Part shown: positions 18,526 to 27,347 of the stretch, piece by piece | How positions within the stretch are numbered: the first letter of the stretch is position 1 | Layout of the letters: the number at the start of each line of letters is the position of its first letter | Assembly (NCBI RefSeq): GCF_014695915.1 | Contig: NZ_JACJPF010000101.1 | Coordinates: 62,001-126,000 of the forward strand | Direction: 5' to 3' | Length of the DNA: 64,000 bases | From: Trichocoleus sp. FACHB-40 | Lineage (GTDB): Bacteria; Cyanobacteriota; Cyanobacteriia; Cyanobacteriales; FACHB-T130 | Notes under the pieces: model-generated | Told to the model about the DNA's origin: nothing | What the model saw: only the letters and a program-made list of their open reading frames with translations | Databases searched by the model: none | Made by a program: the position numbers and the translations under genes

Positions 18526-19095
18526 ATGGAATTAATGCGCTTGATTGTGACAGGGACTGTGGGTGCAGGGAAATCCACCTTAGTACGTTCGGTCAGTGAA
18601 ATAGAAGTGGTAGACACCGATCGCCAAACCACAGATAAAACATCATCAGTTAAAGAAAAAACTACAATTGCCCTCGACTTTGGAAGGCTAAACTTTGGCC
18701 CTGACATGGCGGTACATTTGTATGGCACCCCTGGTCATGCGAGATTTGATTTTATGTGGGATCTCTTGATTCAGAGAGCGCACGCTTATATTTTGCTAGT
18801 AGCTGCTGATAGACCAGGCGATTTCCGCCAAGCTCGTCAGCTTTTGGCTTTCATGGAGCAGCGGGTGCAAATCCCGGTAGTAATTGGTCTAACGCATACA
18901 GACTGCCCCGGAGCTTGGTCTAAGAAGGATGTAGCGATCGCTCTGGGGTACGCCAATAAGATAAAACGGCCTCCCATCGTCATTGTAAATCCAGCCGAAA
19001 AAGCTTCTGTAGTTCAGGCTTTGATTACTTTGGTAAATCAGTTCAATTCCAAAAAATCAGCAGCTTTCTCCAAGAAAAGAAGCAAAGCGGCTTGA
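18526..19095 (+). CDS. Small Ras-like GTPase, copy 2
   Basis: A 189-residue paralogue of the GTPase at 17283. G1 is GTVGAGKST, the switch stretch is KEKTTIALDFGRL, G3 is LYGTPGHARFDF (His where copy 1 has Gln) and G4 is GLTHTDCPG. The C-terminus is extended by a lysine-rich tail (SKKSAAFSKKRSKAA) that copy 1 lacks and that could bind membrane or acidic partners. The start is ATG 18526, seven bases after GGGAGAG; the frame's upstream TTG is rejected. The Gln-to-His difference next to the catalytic switch may alter hydrolysis rate, which is inference. Confidence 0.88.
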   Translation: MELMRLIVTGTVGAGKSTLVRSVSEIEVVDTDRQTTDKTSSVKEKTTIALDFGRLNFGPDMAVHLYGTPGHARFDFMWDLLIQRAHAYILLVAADRPGDFRQARQLLAFMEQRVQIPVVIGLTHTDCPGAWSKKDVAIALGYANKIKRPPIVIVNPAEKASVVQALITLVNQFNSKKSAAFSKKRSKAA

Positions 19096-19198
19096 GGATG
19101 AGTTGCGCCGCGATCGCCAACAAATTGCTAAAGTTTAAAAAGCTTATCAGTCAAAGTGGCAAGGAATCCAAAAATTAAAACTGAACAAATAGCTATGC

Positions 19199-19570
19199 TT
19201 AAAGCAAAGCCATTTTTAGTTCAGCCGTCAAACGCTTAATTTCAAGCATTAATATCCCCTGTTTAGCAGACCTACTCGCCAAGACCAGTAAGACCGCCTC
19301 AGAGCCACAGCTGGTGAGAATACCAAAGCCATTGCTGCCTTCTACATAAATGCGGTCGAGGATACCTCTGGATAACTCAGTGCCAATGCGTTCGCCTAAA
19401 GACAGCATAGTAGCGGACATGGCAGAAACTCGTTCTTCGTCCATCTCACCCGGTAAGCTAGAAGCTAGGGGTAGACCGTCGGGAGAGACAAGTGCGGCAC
19501 CTTGAACGTCACTGGTAGCAGTGACAAAATTTTGGAGAATACTTTCGAGCTTAGCGGTATTAATTGCCAT
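19199..19570 (-). CDS. Roadblock/LC7-domain protein
   Basis: A 123-residue single-domain protein of the Roadblock/LC7 (MglB-like) family. The pattern fits: helix LESILQNFVTATSDVQGAAL, strand SPDGLPLASSLP, then VSAMSATMLSLGERIGTELS and the strand pair VYVEG-like / GFGILTSCGSEAVLLVL. MglB-type proteins dimerise and act as GTPase-activating or exchange partners of MglA-like GTPases. It lies about 100 bp from the end of GTPase copy 2, convergent with it, so the two are probable functional partners. Confidence 0.88.
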   Translation of the reverse strand: MAINTAKLESILQNFVTATSDVQGAALVSPDGLPLASSLPGEMDEERVSAMSATMLSLGERIGTELSRGILDRIYVEGSNGFGILTSCGSEAVLLVLASRSAKQGILMLEIKRLTAELKMALL

Positions 19571-19652
19571 TGTCGTACCTCGTTAATTGCGATCGAGAAA
19601 AGATTTTTGTTGCGATCAGTTGAGGAATTTTCAAATAGAGCGATCGCATCCT

Positions 19653-20735
19653 TTAATAAGGAGTCAAAACTCCAGCGCGATCGCCTGGAGCATCTCCAAA
19701 GATTGCCCCTCGCCTGATCAAATCGACTTTCATCTCCCTCGAAATTCCCATATTCGTTGCGAACTGAGCATTTTCTACCTTCGCACCCCTCAACTCAGTC
19801 CCCCTCAAATCAGCACCACTCAAATTAGCACCGCTCAAATTAGCACCGCTCAAATTAGCACCGCTCAAATTAGCACCGCTCAAATTAGCATCGCTCAGGT
19901 TGGCAAGACTTAAGTCAGCACGGATCAAGTCAGCAAGACTCAGATTGACACCGCTCAAGTTAGCACTACTCAGGTTGGCAAGACTCAAGTCAGCACGCAT
20001 CAAATCAGCAAGAGCCAGATTTGCACGAATCATACTGGCACCCCCCAGGTCAGCACCGCTTAAATCGATACCTTTGAGATTGCTACCGCTTAAGTAAGCA
20101 CTTCTCAGGTCAGCACCACTCAAATCAGCACCACTAAGATAAGCACGAATTAAGTCAGCACGGATCAGGTTAGCACCGCCCAAGTAGGCCCGGATCAGGT
20201 TAGCACCCCTGAGTCTGGCATTGCTCAGATCCGCACTCCCCAAATTAGCGCCCCTGAGTTTAGCATCGCTGAGATCCGCACTCCCCAAATTAGCATCGCT
20301 CAGGTCACTTCCTCTCAGGTCAGCGCTACTCAAATTAGCGTCGCCCAGATCCGCACCCCCCACGTTGGCATCACTCAGGTTTGCATCGCCCAGATTGGCA
20401 CCCCTGAGATTGGCACCCCTGAGATTGGCACCCCTAAGACTTGCATACTTCAGGTCAGTTCCTCTCAGGTCGGCTCCCCGCAAATCGGTTCCCCGCAAAT
20501 CGGTTCCCCGCAAGTCGGCACCCCAAAGAGCAGCACCCTTTAGGTCAGTTCCCCGCAAGTCGGCACCCCTGAGATTACCACCCCGCAAATCGGCACCTCT
20601 CAGGTCTGCCTCAGCAAAATCTTCAGAAAGATTTAAACCAGCAATTGTCGCCAGTTGATCGAGATTGTCTGTTTGTGCTTCTACAATGCGCTGGATCAGG
20701 ACTTGAAGTTCCTGAACAGATGTTTCATCAGCCAT
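19653..20735 (-). CDS. Pentapeptide-repeat protein
   Basis: A 360-residue protein. After a short helical N-terminus (VQELQVLIQRIVEAQTDNLD) it consists of some 50 repeats of the A(D/N)LxG/S type, about residues 37-325, with a short C-terminal cap. The sequence predicts a right-handed quadrilateral beta helix about 12 coils long. Such proteins act as scaffolds and some mimic DNA; there is no transmembrane segment here. Its start overlaps the end of the upstream 262-residue gene by 8 bp, so the two are translationally coupled. The frames open on the opposite strand are artefacts of the repeat. Confidence 0.92.
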   Translation of the reverse strand: MADETSVQELQVLIQRIVEAQTDNLDQLATIAGLNLSEDFAEADLRGADLRGGNLRGADLRGTDLKGAALWGADLRGTDLRGTDLRGADLRGTDLKYASLRGANLRGANLRGANLGDANLSDANVGGADLGDANLSSADLRGSDLSDANLGSADLSDAKLRGANLGSADLSNARLRGANLIRAYLGGANLIRADLIRAYLSGADLSGADLRSAYLSGSNLKGIDLSGADLGGASMIRANLALADLMRADLSLANLSSANLSGVNLSLADLIRADLSLANLSDANLSGANLSGANLSGANLSGANLSGADLRGTELRGAKVENAQFATNMGISREMKVDLIRRGAIFGDAPGDRAGVLTPY

Positions 20736-21516
20736 AATGCAATTCTTGCCGACTCAGGTAGGGCTTTAATTTTGGTTCCAACACCCGCAGGACAATCAGC
20801 CTTTCCAAAACTGCCCTCTTATTGCGGCTAATGTCTGGGGGCCATAACCCTTGTGCGTCAGTCAAATGTACATCTCGCTTGGAAACTTCAAAAGTTGCTT
20901 CTACACGAGTAGGCACTTTCACATTCAATGTTGCCAGCTTTATATTCTCGATTTTGCCTTTCAAAACTGGCTCACCCATATCTTCTTCAAAGATCCAGGT
21001 GGGATTCTCCTCGAAAGCTGTTGTCGTTATCTGACAGGTGGTTGCTCCTAACTTCTCTGTTCTGCGCGTTGGTGTACCGAACCCCCTAACTCCAGCTTTA
21101 CTCCCATTCAAAGAAGGTAGTAGATTGCTCCAAGAAACTTCTTGACGCTGTTGCTCGTTACTTTTTTCCGGCTTTGACTTTTCTTCTGGAAGGATAAGCT
21201 CAATTGAACCAATTAACTGCCGGGATTCATAGGGAAGTTCACCATTTTCCAGTTTTAGCTTTAGTTCTCCACTTTTGATGCCAAACTTGATGCGACCGCC
21301 CATCAGCGGTAGCCACTGCTCGTTAAACTTGATGGTTAAGTGCAAATCAATCTGCTCGATTTCATTTTGTTGTGCCTGAGAATCAAAAGTTATAACTAGA
21401 GGCTGGATTGGTTCCTCTAGTAGAACTGGAGTTCCTAGCAATTTCATATACAAGCAGCCTGGACATCGATTTTCAGGCTCTGGTTGAAGCAGTGTGGGGA
21501 ATTGAGACATTACCAC
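20728..21516 (-). CDS. Unknown protein coupled to pentapeptide protein
   Basis: A 262-residue soluble protein with no recognised domain. A CPGC motif near residues 18-21 (ENRCPGCLYMK) could bind metal. The body is beta-rich with alternating Lys/Glu strands (IKFGIKSGELKLKLENGELP), and the C-terminus is helical (KRAVLERLIVLRVLEPKLKP). The first codon is uncertain: the MVMSQFP start has a second Met three codons in. The 8-bp overlap with the pentapeptide gene suggests that the two products act together. Confidence 0.7.
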   Translation of the reverse strand: MVMSQFPTLLQPEPENRCPGCLYMKLLGTPVLLEEPIQPLVITFDSQAQQNEIEQIDLHLTIKFNEQWLPLMGGRIKFGIKSGELKLKLENGELPYESRQLIGSIELILPEEKSKPEKSNEQQRQEVSWSNLLPSLNGSKAGVRGFGTPTRRTEKLGATTCQITTTAFEENPTWIFEEDMGEPVLKGKIENIKLATLNVKVPTRVEATFEVSKRDVHLTDAQGLWPPDISRNKRAVLERLIVLRVLEPKLKPYLSRQELHYG

Positions 21517-21827
21517 GGTAGAACTCTTCGTTCAAGCGGGTTGCCTATAACGCTATCATGACCCGGCGATTCGTAATCTCCGGAAAGTGGAACTTTTCCT
21601 TAAGTAATTACGCATAATTAGAAGAATCCATAGTTCAACTCCTGCGCTTTTTGTCAAGTAACTACCCCAACCAAACTCGATTTCGATTACTCCTTATCTC
21701 CAGTCACCAATCCCCAGCCTCGCGATCGCGCAAAAATTAAGGAGTGTTTCGCACAACGGAAACACTCCTACTCTTCTCAAACCTTCTCCCAGCCTCAGCC
21801 TGGAAGAGTATCAATCTTCTACATCGA

Positions 21828-22358
21828 TTACAAACTCGCAGTCTTGCCAGTTTCCGCCTGAGAAGCAATGGGTTTCACATCGGTATAGCCCATATCACTT
21901 GCGATGGTACGGAACATCGAAATTTGCCCCTCGAAGTCCAGCCCTTCTATTTGTCCCATCAAATCGTTAATAGGTTGGCTTGCTTGGTAGTCAGCAGGCA
22001 TATCTACCACGGTATTCCCCATTTCCTGCGACCAAGTGTACCAAACCATTAACTGATTATTTTCTTTCAATGCTCCATAGGCGCGAGAATATTCTGTATC
22101 TTTGCGCTCAACAATTTCTCGCATGATCGCCAGTTGCTTATCATCATCCAATTGCAAATAGTCTCCTAACAGCTTGGGAGCTAGTTCAGGATCTGTTCCT
22201 TGGGGAGCGGCTGGGGTGATCGAGTCTCCCATCTTTTTATAAACATAATAAAACCAAGCTAATTTATCGTCGGTGTTCAACGCTTCAAAAGCCTGAACCA
22301 CTTTTTGTGTTTCATCTGAAAGAGCTTGAGTTTTTATGGTGTTTTCGTCTGGGATCAT
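21828..22358 (-). CDS. Helical carotenoid protein (HCP)
   Basis: A 176-residue protein equal to the N-terminal helical domain of orange carotenoid protein, with no C-terminal NTF2-like domain: a stand-alone HCP. Family traits are seen: VQAFEALNTDDKLAWFYYVY (residues 21-40), ITPAAP, the repeat-like QLAIMREIVERKDTEYSRAY (75-94) and QLMVWYTWSQEMG (102-114). The Trp and Tyr residues in these stretches correspond to the carotenoid-tunnel residues of OCP. HCPs bind a keto-carotenoid and quench singlet oxygen; some quench phycobilisomes. No C-terminal-domain homologue lies beside it. It is divergent from an acidic small protein gene at 22585. Confidence 0.93.
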   Translation of the reverse strand: MIPDENTIKTQALSDETQKVVQAFEALNTDDKLAWFYYVYKKMGDSITPAAPQGTDPELAPKLLGDYLQLDDDKQLAIMREIVERKDTEYSRAYGALKENNQLMVWYTWSQEMGNTVVDMPADYQASQPINDLMGQIEGLDFEGQISMFRTIASDMGYTDVKPIASQAETGKTASL

Positions 22359-22584
22359 AAAAGCTATCCAAAAGTAAAGTTAGTATTTCCAGACTAGGAA
22401 TATCAGACTTTGCAGCTCTTAGTCCCCCTCCAATAGAGAGAATTTTTGCTTCTTCGGTGACGCAGATTGGGTAACGGCTGACAGGGAAGATTGAGGATCT
22501 ATCCCAAGAGAGTCAAAGTAACAGGGATCAATCCCTTAAAATCGATATCGCAGATAAAAAAGTCTAAATAAATAGGAGTTCCTT

Positions 22585-22896
22585 ATGACTGAAGAAGTGA
22601 AACCAAATCCTAGCGAAGCTACAACCCATGACGCTCAGCTAGCTGCTGAGAATATGGCTTCTGGTGAAGAGGAAGTACAAAAAGTTGATCTAGATGCTGA
22701 CTATGAAGCATCAAAAGCGTTTAGCGTTAGTGAAGTAGACCGCAAAGGTGGTGGCGCGGAAGCCGCTGAAGCTGCTACAGCTCCTAAGTTCAAAGTACCT
22801 GAAGCGACAGAGATGAAATCCTCACCAGATACAACAGGCAACCCAGCTGATTATATACAGATGGCGCAGGATGTCAGCCCCAGAAAGGACGGTTAG
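22585..22896 (+). CDS. Acidic, disordered small protein of unknown function
   Basis: A 103-residue protein rich in Glu, Ala, Asp and Lys with no hydrophobic core (AAENMASGEEEVQKVDLDAD), so probably disordered. The ATG at 22585 is preceded by AGGAG at ideal spacing. I do not recognise the family. It is divergent from the carotenoid-protein gene, and the two share a 226-bp intergenic region, so co-regulation by light or stress is conceivable but unproven. Confidence 0.65.
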   Translation: MTEEVKPNPSEATTHDAQLAAENMASGEEEVQKVDLDADYEASKAFSVSEVDRKGGGAEAAEAATAPKFKVPEATEMKSSPDTTGNPADYIQMAQDVSPRKDG

Positions 22897-23204
22897 GACA
22901 ATTTAGCAGCAGAGTCAAGGGGCAAGAGTGGCGATCCTGCTGACACGGAAATAGCGAAGGAAGTCCTCTAAGCTGTGAAATAGACAAGGCAGAGCTTCTC
23001 GCAGCTGTGGAGTTTTTGAAAAAAGAATTATGAGAACATTCGCTCAACCTCTATCGGGTTGGGCTTTAGTTGTGGCAGTCAAATGCTGCATAATGGGAAG
23101 GCTTTTATCGTTTATCGTGGGGAGATAGCACACTTGCAGTTGCCAATTTTCCCAGATTGTCAGAGCGATAATTCCATTCCTCAAGCCTTCTTTTCAGTTT
23201 AACT
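22897..23204. other. Gene-free stretch before aspS, possible coding remnant
   Basis: A plus-strand frame ending TGA at 23031-23033 reads IDKAELLAAVEFLKKEL and looks like the tail of a helical protein, but it has no start and a stop 28 codons earlier. It may be a decayed end of a gene. The remainder holds the aspS promoter region. Confidence 0.3.
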
Positions 23205-25007
23205 ATGCGAACCCATTATTGCGGCGAACTTAGAGCAGAACATATTGGAGAAACCGTTACCCTGTGTGGATGGGTAGACCGTCGCCGCGACCACGGGGGT
23301 GTGATATTTTTGGATTTGCGCGATCGCACTGGTATCGTTCAAATTGTCAGCGATCCTGTACGCACACCAGATTCTTACGCACAAGCAGAAAAGCTGCGTA
23401 ACGAATATGTTGTCCAATTTACCGGGCGAGTCACCCAGCGTCCAAAAGAGTCGCTAAATTCTCGCCTACCCACAGGTGAAGTGGAAATTTATGCAGACAA
23501 GATAGAACTGCTCAATCAAGTTTACAAGCAGTTACCTTTTCAGGTGGCGACAGCGGAAAGCGAACCCGTGCGCGAAGACTTGCGGCTAAAGTATCGGTAT
23601 CTGGATTTAAGACGCGATCGCATGGCGAATAATCTCCAGTTGCGTCACCAAGTCGTTAAAACCATTCGCCGCTACCTCGAAGATACCGAAAACTTCATCG
23701 AAGTAGAAACCCCAATTCTCACCAAGTCTACCCCCGAAGGCGCAAGAGACTATCTCGTACCCAGTCGCGTTAACCCCAGCGAGTGGTTCGCCTTACCCCA
23801 GTCACCGCAACTTTTCAAGCAACTGCTGATGGTATCCGGCTTTGACCGATACTACCAGATTGCCCGTTGCTTCCGCGACGAAGACCTCCGCGCCGACCGT
23901 CAGCCAGAATTTACTCAACTGGACATGGAAATGAGCTTCATGTCCCAAGAAGAAATTATCCAACTAAACGAAGGTTTAGTTTGTCATATCTTCAAGACAA
24001 TTAAAGGTATCGATTTACCCCGTCCTTTTCCTCGTCTCACCTACGCCGAAGCGATGGAACGCTACGGAAGCGATAAACCAGACACCCGCTTTGGTTTAGA
24101 ACTCGTCAACGTCTCCGACTTAGTTAAAGACTCTGGTTTCAAAGTCTTTAGTAGTACAGTTGCATCTGGCGGCGTTGTGAAAGTATTACCCATTCCTGGG
24201 GGAAATGATGCTATTTCTAACGTGCGAATTAAACCAGGTGGCGACTTATTTAAAGAAGCCAGCGAAGCGGGTGCGAAAGGGCTTGCTTACATTCGCGTCC
24301 GAGATAACTGCGAAATCGACACTATCGGCGCAATTAAAGACAACCTGACAGAAGAACAAAAGCAGGAACTATTACGGCGCACTGGTGCAAAAGCGGGTCA
24401 TTTACTGCTATTTGGCGCTGGTGACTCTAATATGGTGAATAAAACTCTCGACCGCTTGCGCTTAGTAGTTGGTCGAGAATTGGGGTTAATTGATCCAGAG
24501 AAGATAAACATTCTTTGGGTGACAGATTTCCCAATGTTTGAATGGAACGCCGACGAGAAGCGTTTAGAGGCGTTACATCATCCGTTTACTGCTCCTCATC
24601 CCGAAGATGTGCATGACCTGAAAACTGCAAGAGCGCAAGCCTACGATTTGATTTTCAACGGTTATGAAATCGGCGGTGGAAGTCGGCGAATTTACCAGCG
24701 AGAAGTTCAAGAACAGGTGTTTGAAGCGATTGGTTTATCCCAAGAGCAAGCATATAACAAGTTTGGATTTTTGCTGGAGGCGTTTGAATACGGAACGCCG
24801 CCGCATGGAGGTATTGCTTACGGTTTAGATCGTTTGGTGATGCTATTAGCTGGTGAGGAGTCAATTCGGGATGTAATTGCTTTTCCGAAGACGCAGCAAG
24901 CTCGTTGTCTGCTAACAAATGCGCCTTCTGGTGTGGATGAGAAGCAGTTGAAGGAGTTGCAGGTGGCTTCGACTTATAAGCCGAAATCTACTGAGAAAGG
25001 CAAGTAA
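23205..25007 (+). CDS. aspS: Aspartate-tRNA ligase
   Basis: A 600-residue class IIb aminoacyl-tRNA synthetase of bacterial length. The N-terminal OB-fold anticodon domain starts [20 protein letters not shown] and contains [20 protein letters not shown]. The catalytic domain has motif 2 ([20 protein letters not shown]) and motif 3 ([15 protein letters not shown]), separated by the GAD insertion domain typical of bacterial enzymes (about residues 290-420). It charges tRNA-Asp. The ATG at 23205 matches the usual N-terminus. It is transcribed alone. Confidence 0.97.
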   Translation: MRTHYCGELRAEHIGETVTLCGWVDRRRDHGGVIFLDLRDRTGIVQIVSDPVRTPDSYAQAEKLRNEYVVQFTGRVTQRPKESLNSRLPTGEVEIYADKIELLNQVYKQLPFQVATAESEPVREDLRLKYRYLDLRRDRMANNLQLRHQVVKTIRRYLEDTENFIEVETPILTKSTPEGARDYLVPSRVNPSEWFALPQSPQLFKQLLMVSGFDRYYQIARCFRDEDLRADRQPEFTQLDMEMSFMSQEEIIQLNEGLVCHIFKTIKGIDLPRPFPRLTYAEAMERYGSDKPDTRFGLELVNVSDLVKDSGFKVFSSTVASGGVVKVLPIPGGNDAISNVRIKPGGDLFKEASEAGAKGLAYIRVRDNCEIDTIGAIKDNLTEEQKQELLRRTGAKAGHLLLFGAGDSNMVNKTLDRLRLVVGRELGLIDPEKINILWVTDFPMFEWNADEKRLEALHHPFTAPHPEDVHDLKTARAQAYDLIFNGYEIGGGSRRIYQREVQEQVFEAIGLSQEQAYNKFGFLLEAFEYGTPPHGGIAYGLDRLVMLLAGEESIRDVIAFPKTQQARCLLTNAPSGVDEKQLKELQVASTYKPKSTEKGK

Positions 25008-25024
25008 AGAACCCTCTCTCTAAT

Positions 25025-25044
25025 CCTCCCCGTTAAAGGGGAGG
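25025..25044 (+). terminator. Hairpin after aspS
   Basis: CCTCCCC (25025-25031) pairs with GGGGAGG (25038-25044) across a 6-base loop, 18 bp after the aspS stop. It lacks a T run and belongs to a repeat type common in cyanobacteria. The AT-rich sequence from 25045 to 25372 holds nothing recognisable. Confidence 0.5.
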
Positions 25045-25372
25045 AAACAAATTCTTTAGTTGGGGAAGGTTAGCGATCGCATTCTTTGATTGGAATCTCC
25101 ACCGACAAAGCTAAAATATATTTTTAAATCGCTTTGTATATTTAAGTGTCTTTATCCTAATTAAGCGTTTCATAATAGTTCAGTTCTTTCTCCTGGGAAA
25201 GTCATTTTTCATCTTTACATTTCTTCCATTAGTTTTAATAAAGCGTCATTTTAAAATATTTCTTCCATCTTTTCAAATTGGGTAATGGTAATTTGTACAA
25301 CGATTGATTACTTATTTTTATATAAAGCATAATATTTAGTGATTTTAAACATTTACTTATACGAGCAAAAAC

Positions 25373-25600
25373 TCATAATTCTTCTATAATAATTGCAGGA
25401 CTGTAAATATCAGATCCTGTCTCATAGGCTTCTCGGAAATAGGCGATCGCTTCTTTAAGTCGCTTCCTGACTGCTTTTTGGGTTCCTAACCTACCCACCC
25501 ATTTTCTATACATAAAGCAACTCAGTAAGCCGCAGTATTCCTCGTCACCATTATGCAAAAGTCCAAGTCTCTCCAGTTCATACTTGGCTGAACGTTCCAA
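25373..25600 (-). CDS. Small hypothetical protein, possibly a fragment
   Basis: A 75-codon frame opening with TTG immediately after an in-frame TAA and lacking any ribosome binding site. The protein is helical, with a TPR-like second half (KRLKEAIAYFREAYETGSD). Because it begins inside what looks like a repeat unit (ERSAKYELERLGLLHNGDEE), it may be the C-terminal part of a longer broken gene. The region that follows is scarred by other fragments, which supports decay. Confidence 0.4.
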   Translation of the reverse strand: MERSAKYELERLGLLHNGDEEYCGLLSCFMYRKWVGRLGTQKAVRKRLKEAIAYFREAYETGSDIYSPAIIIEEL

Positions 25601-25658
25601 TTAATTTGGAGCTAAAACTTAATATTAATTATTGACAATTGACAAACGCTATGATAAT

Positions 25659-25731
25659 GGAGTTTAATGATAAATGTAGGGCATTAGTAGATCCCCGCCA
25701 AGAGATTTGCTAATGCCCTTGACTAAACTCC
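25659..25731. repeat. Nested inverted repeat
   Basis: Two nested perfect stems: outer GGAGTTTA (25659-25666) with TAAACTCC (25724-25731), and inner GGGCATTAG (25679-25687) with CTAATGCCC (25710-25718). It lies about 15-20 bp upstream of the small gene at 25745. It could be a leader structure controlling that gene, a terminator, or the end of a lost mobile element. Confidence 0.6.
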
Positions 25732-25744
25732 TTACGGATACAAA

Positions 25745-25987
25745 TTGCTCGTGTCACAAAATACTGATTCAATCGATTCCACATCAGAAACTCGTGCGAT
25801 CGCCTACACAAAGCGTCTCAATCCTTGGGCGATTGTTCGTCTCCTTCCCAATAGACAGAAGGCGACCGTGGCTCGATTCCGCAGTCGGTGTGATGCAGAC
25901 TGTAATATGCAGCGTATGCGTCAGCTGACACCCAACGCTTCCTTTATGGTGGTTTTTGACTGTCAACCAGACAAAGCTGCGATCTAA
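25745..25987 (+). CDS. Small basic protein of unknown function
   Basis: An 80-codon frame; the start is TTG 25745 or GTG 25751. The sequence has a coherent core (TKRLNPWAIVRLLPNRQKAT, then VARFRSRCDADCNMQ and ASFMVVFD) that reads like a small conserved cyanobacterial family I have seen but cannot name. The nested hairpin just upstream may influence its expression. It lacks membrane segments. Confidence 0.6.
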   Translation: MLVSQNTDSIDSTSETRAIAYTKRLNPWAIVRLLPNRQKATVARFRSRCDADCNMQRMRQLTPNASFMVVFDCQPDKAAI

Positions 25988-26021
25988 AGTTTTGGTATGC
26001 GATGGTCCTGTTTAGGGAAAG

Positions 26022-26248
26022 GATACGATCGCGCTGTTTGAAGTGATAATGCGATCGCGCGGTTTGAGATGAGGATGCGATCGCTAAATTCCTCTCACTT
26101 CCTAAAAGCCTATCAATTTCTTGATTAATAAAGCCAAATTGTCTAAAAATCCGCAACATATAAGCGGGTGATAGTAATCCTGCTCCGATACTGACTGAAG
26201 AATAAGCGATCACGCTGTTTGAGATGAGGATGCGATCGCGCGGTTTGA
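26022..26248. repeat. Repeated HIP1-containing units
   Basis: Units of the form GCGATCGCGCGGTTTGAGAT followed by GAGGAT recur at about 26026-26084 and 26205-26248, each carrying the HIP1 octamer or a one-base variant. Between them lies a minus-strand frame (IGAGLLSPAYMLRIFRQFGF) that may be a gene scrap. The array marks the edge of a rearranged stretch ending at 26622. Confidence 0.55.
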
Positions 26249-26324
26249 CCTCTCCCCCAATCCCTCTCCGCTTCGGAGAGGGGAGCCGGAAGCCCCCTTC
26301 CCTCGTATAGTTGGGGGTTGGCAG

Positions 26325-26470
26325 TTAGGCTTCTTCACAATCGCAACAAGCGGTGTAAATATCCAGCAAAACATCATCGATATTTTTCCTTACTTCTGCA
26401 TTTTTAATTCGCAACAAACGCAATCCTCGTGCTGACAAAACTTTGTCACGTTCTGCATCGTATTCAGATA
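26325..26470 (-). pseudogene. C-terminal fragment of a DUF559-type endonuclease
   Basis: Read on the minus strand, 26325-26470 encodes SEYDAERDKVLSARGLRLLR and then IKNAEVRKNIDDVLLDIYTA, ending at a TAA (26325-26327). This matches the C-terminal part of DUF559 (Vsr-like fold) proteins, where an ERDxxLxxxGxxxLR pattern precedes an R(I/F)xNxxV segment. The N-terminal half is missing. The break falls within about 6 bp of the duplicated acnB end at 26476, so the nuclease gene appears to have been cut by the same rearrangement. Confidence 0.65.
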
Positions 26471-26475
26471 TATTA

Positions 26476-26622
26476 AGCAAGGTGGGCATTCCCCGCCTTG
26501 CTACTATTATCGGCTAGCGCAAAGCACTAGATGGAATACCCGAAACATCTTCAATCCGAGGCATTCCTTGCAGCGGAATCACGCCACCTTCATCCTCAAA
26601 ATTAGCGATTTGATAGAAGTTA
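26476..26622 (-). pseudogene. Displaced duplicate of the acnB 3' end
   Basis: On the minus strand 26621-26514 encodes [20 protein letters not shown], then PRIEDVSGIPSSALR and a TAG. The true acnB end reads [20 protein letters not shown], then [15 protein letters not shown] and a stop. Similarity continues past the stop through the same spacer (TATCGRCTAGCGCAA type) and a hairpin (26477-26501) that corresponds to the one after acnB (27311-27335). It is a diverged second copy of about 147 bp, separated from acnB by a Uma2 gene. Confidence 0.85.
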
Positions 26623-26633
26623 AACCCGAAATT

Positions 26634-27281
26634 TTACGATATTGTAATTTGTTCTTGTACCCAAGTTCTAAAAGCTTTCATTGTCTTATTCCTACCAGCA
26701 GTCTTTACCTGACTCAAATACTGAGGAATCACCTTAATAAGCGGTAAATTAGGAAAAATCAGGCTAAAAGCTGACTCAATATACTTTCTATCTTGTAATA
26801 TATTAATTTGTAACTTCCCTTTTTCAAATCGCCAAAGCTCAGGCACTCCTAAAGCTTCATAAATACTTGGATGAGTGCGAGAAGTTATATCTATCTCTAA
26901 GGCTAAATCTGGAGGTGGAGCGATGGATAAGTCTAATTTTTCTTTTCCTCTTACTGCTGCTTCATTTTGAATATAAAAACAATTATCTGGTTCTATCCCT
27001 TTCAGCATATCCTGGTTTTTAAAAGTAGTAGAACCAAGAGGATAAAAATCGATATCTAGTTCTTCTAGAAGAATTTCAATAAAATTGCTGATAAACAGTT
27101 TACTGGTTTCATGCTCTGGCAAGGGTGTCATGATTTCTAATATTCCATTGTCATAGGCTACTCTTGACGCACGATGTTCTCCTAACTCTTCTAAGATGGT
27201 TTCAAATTCTTGCCAGGTTATATCTTCTAGAAAAACTTTATGACCAGGCGGTATATTAAATCGCTTTAATTCCAACAACAT
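26634..27281 (-). CDS. Uma2-family nuclease-fold protein, inserted after acnB
   Basis: A 215-residue Uma2 (DUF820) protein with the restriction-endonuclease-like core: substrate-domain helix LEDITWQEFETILEELGEHR, then IEPDNCFYIQN, the acidic strand PPPDLALEIDITSRTHPSIY (Asp and Glu of the PD-(D/E)XK-type site) and ALGVPELWRFEKGKLQI. Uma2 genes are highly multiplied in cyanobacteria and their function is unknown. It is co-directional with acnB, starts 66 bp past the acnB stop, and is followed within 12 bp by a copy of the acnB 3' end, so it sits inside a duplicated gene end. Confidence 0.88.
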   Translation of the reverse strand: MLLELKRFNIPPGHKVFLEDITWQEFETILEELGEHRASRVAYDNGILEIMTPLPEHETSKLFISNFIEILLEELDIDFYPLGSTTFKNQDMLKGIEPDNCFYIQNEAAVRGKEKLDLSIAPPPDLALEIDITSRTHPSIYEALGVPELWRFEKGKLQINILQDRKYIESAFSLIFPNLPLIKVIPQYLSQVKTAGRNKTMKAFRTWVQEQITIS

Positions 27282-27347
27282 CTTTAAGCCTCATCTTCAA
27301 CATTGGGAAAGTAAGGTGGGCATTACCCACCCTACTTTAATTATCGA

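Noticed and set aside
19900..20658. Long plus-strand frames rich in Leu, Ala, Arg and Ser opposite the pentapeptide gene
   Set aside because: These are antisense images of the repeated codons of the pentapeptide protein, with no ribosome binding site and no independent coding character.
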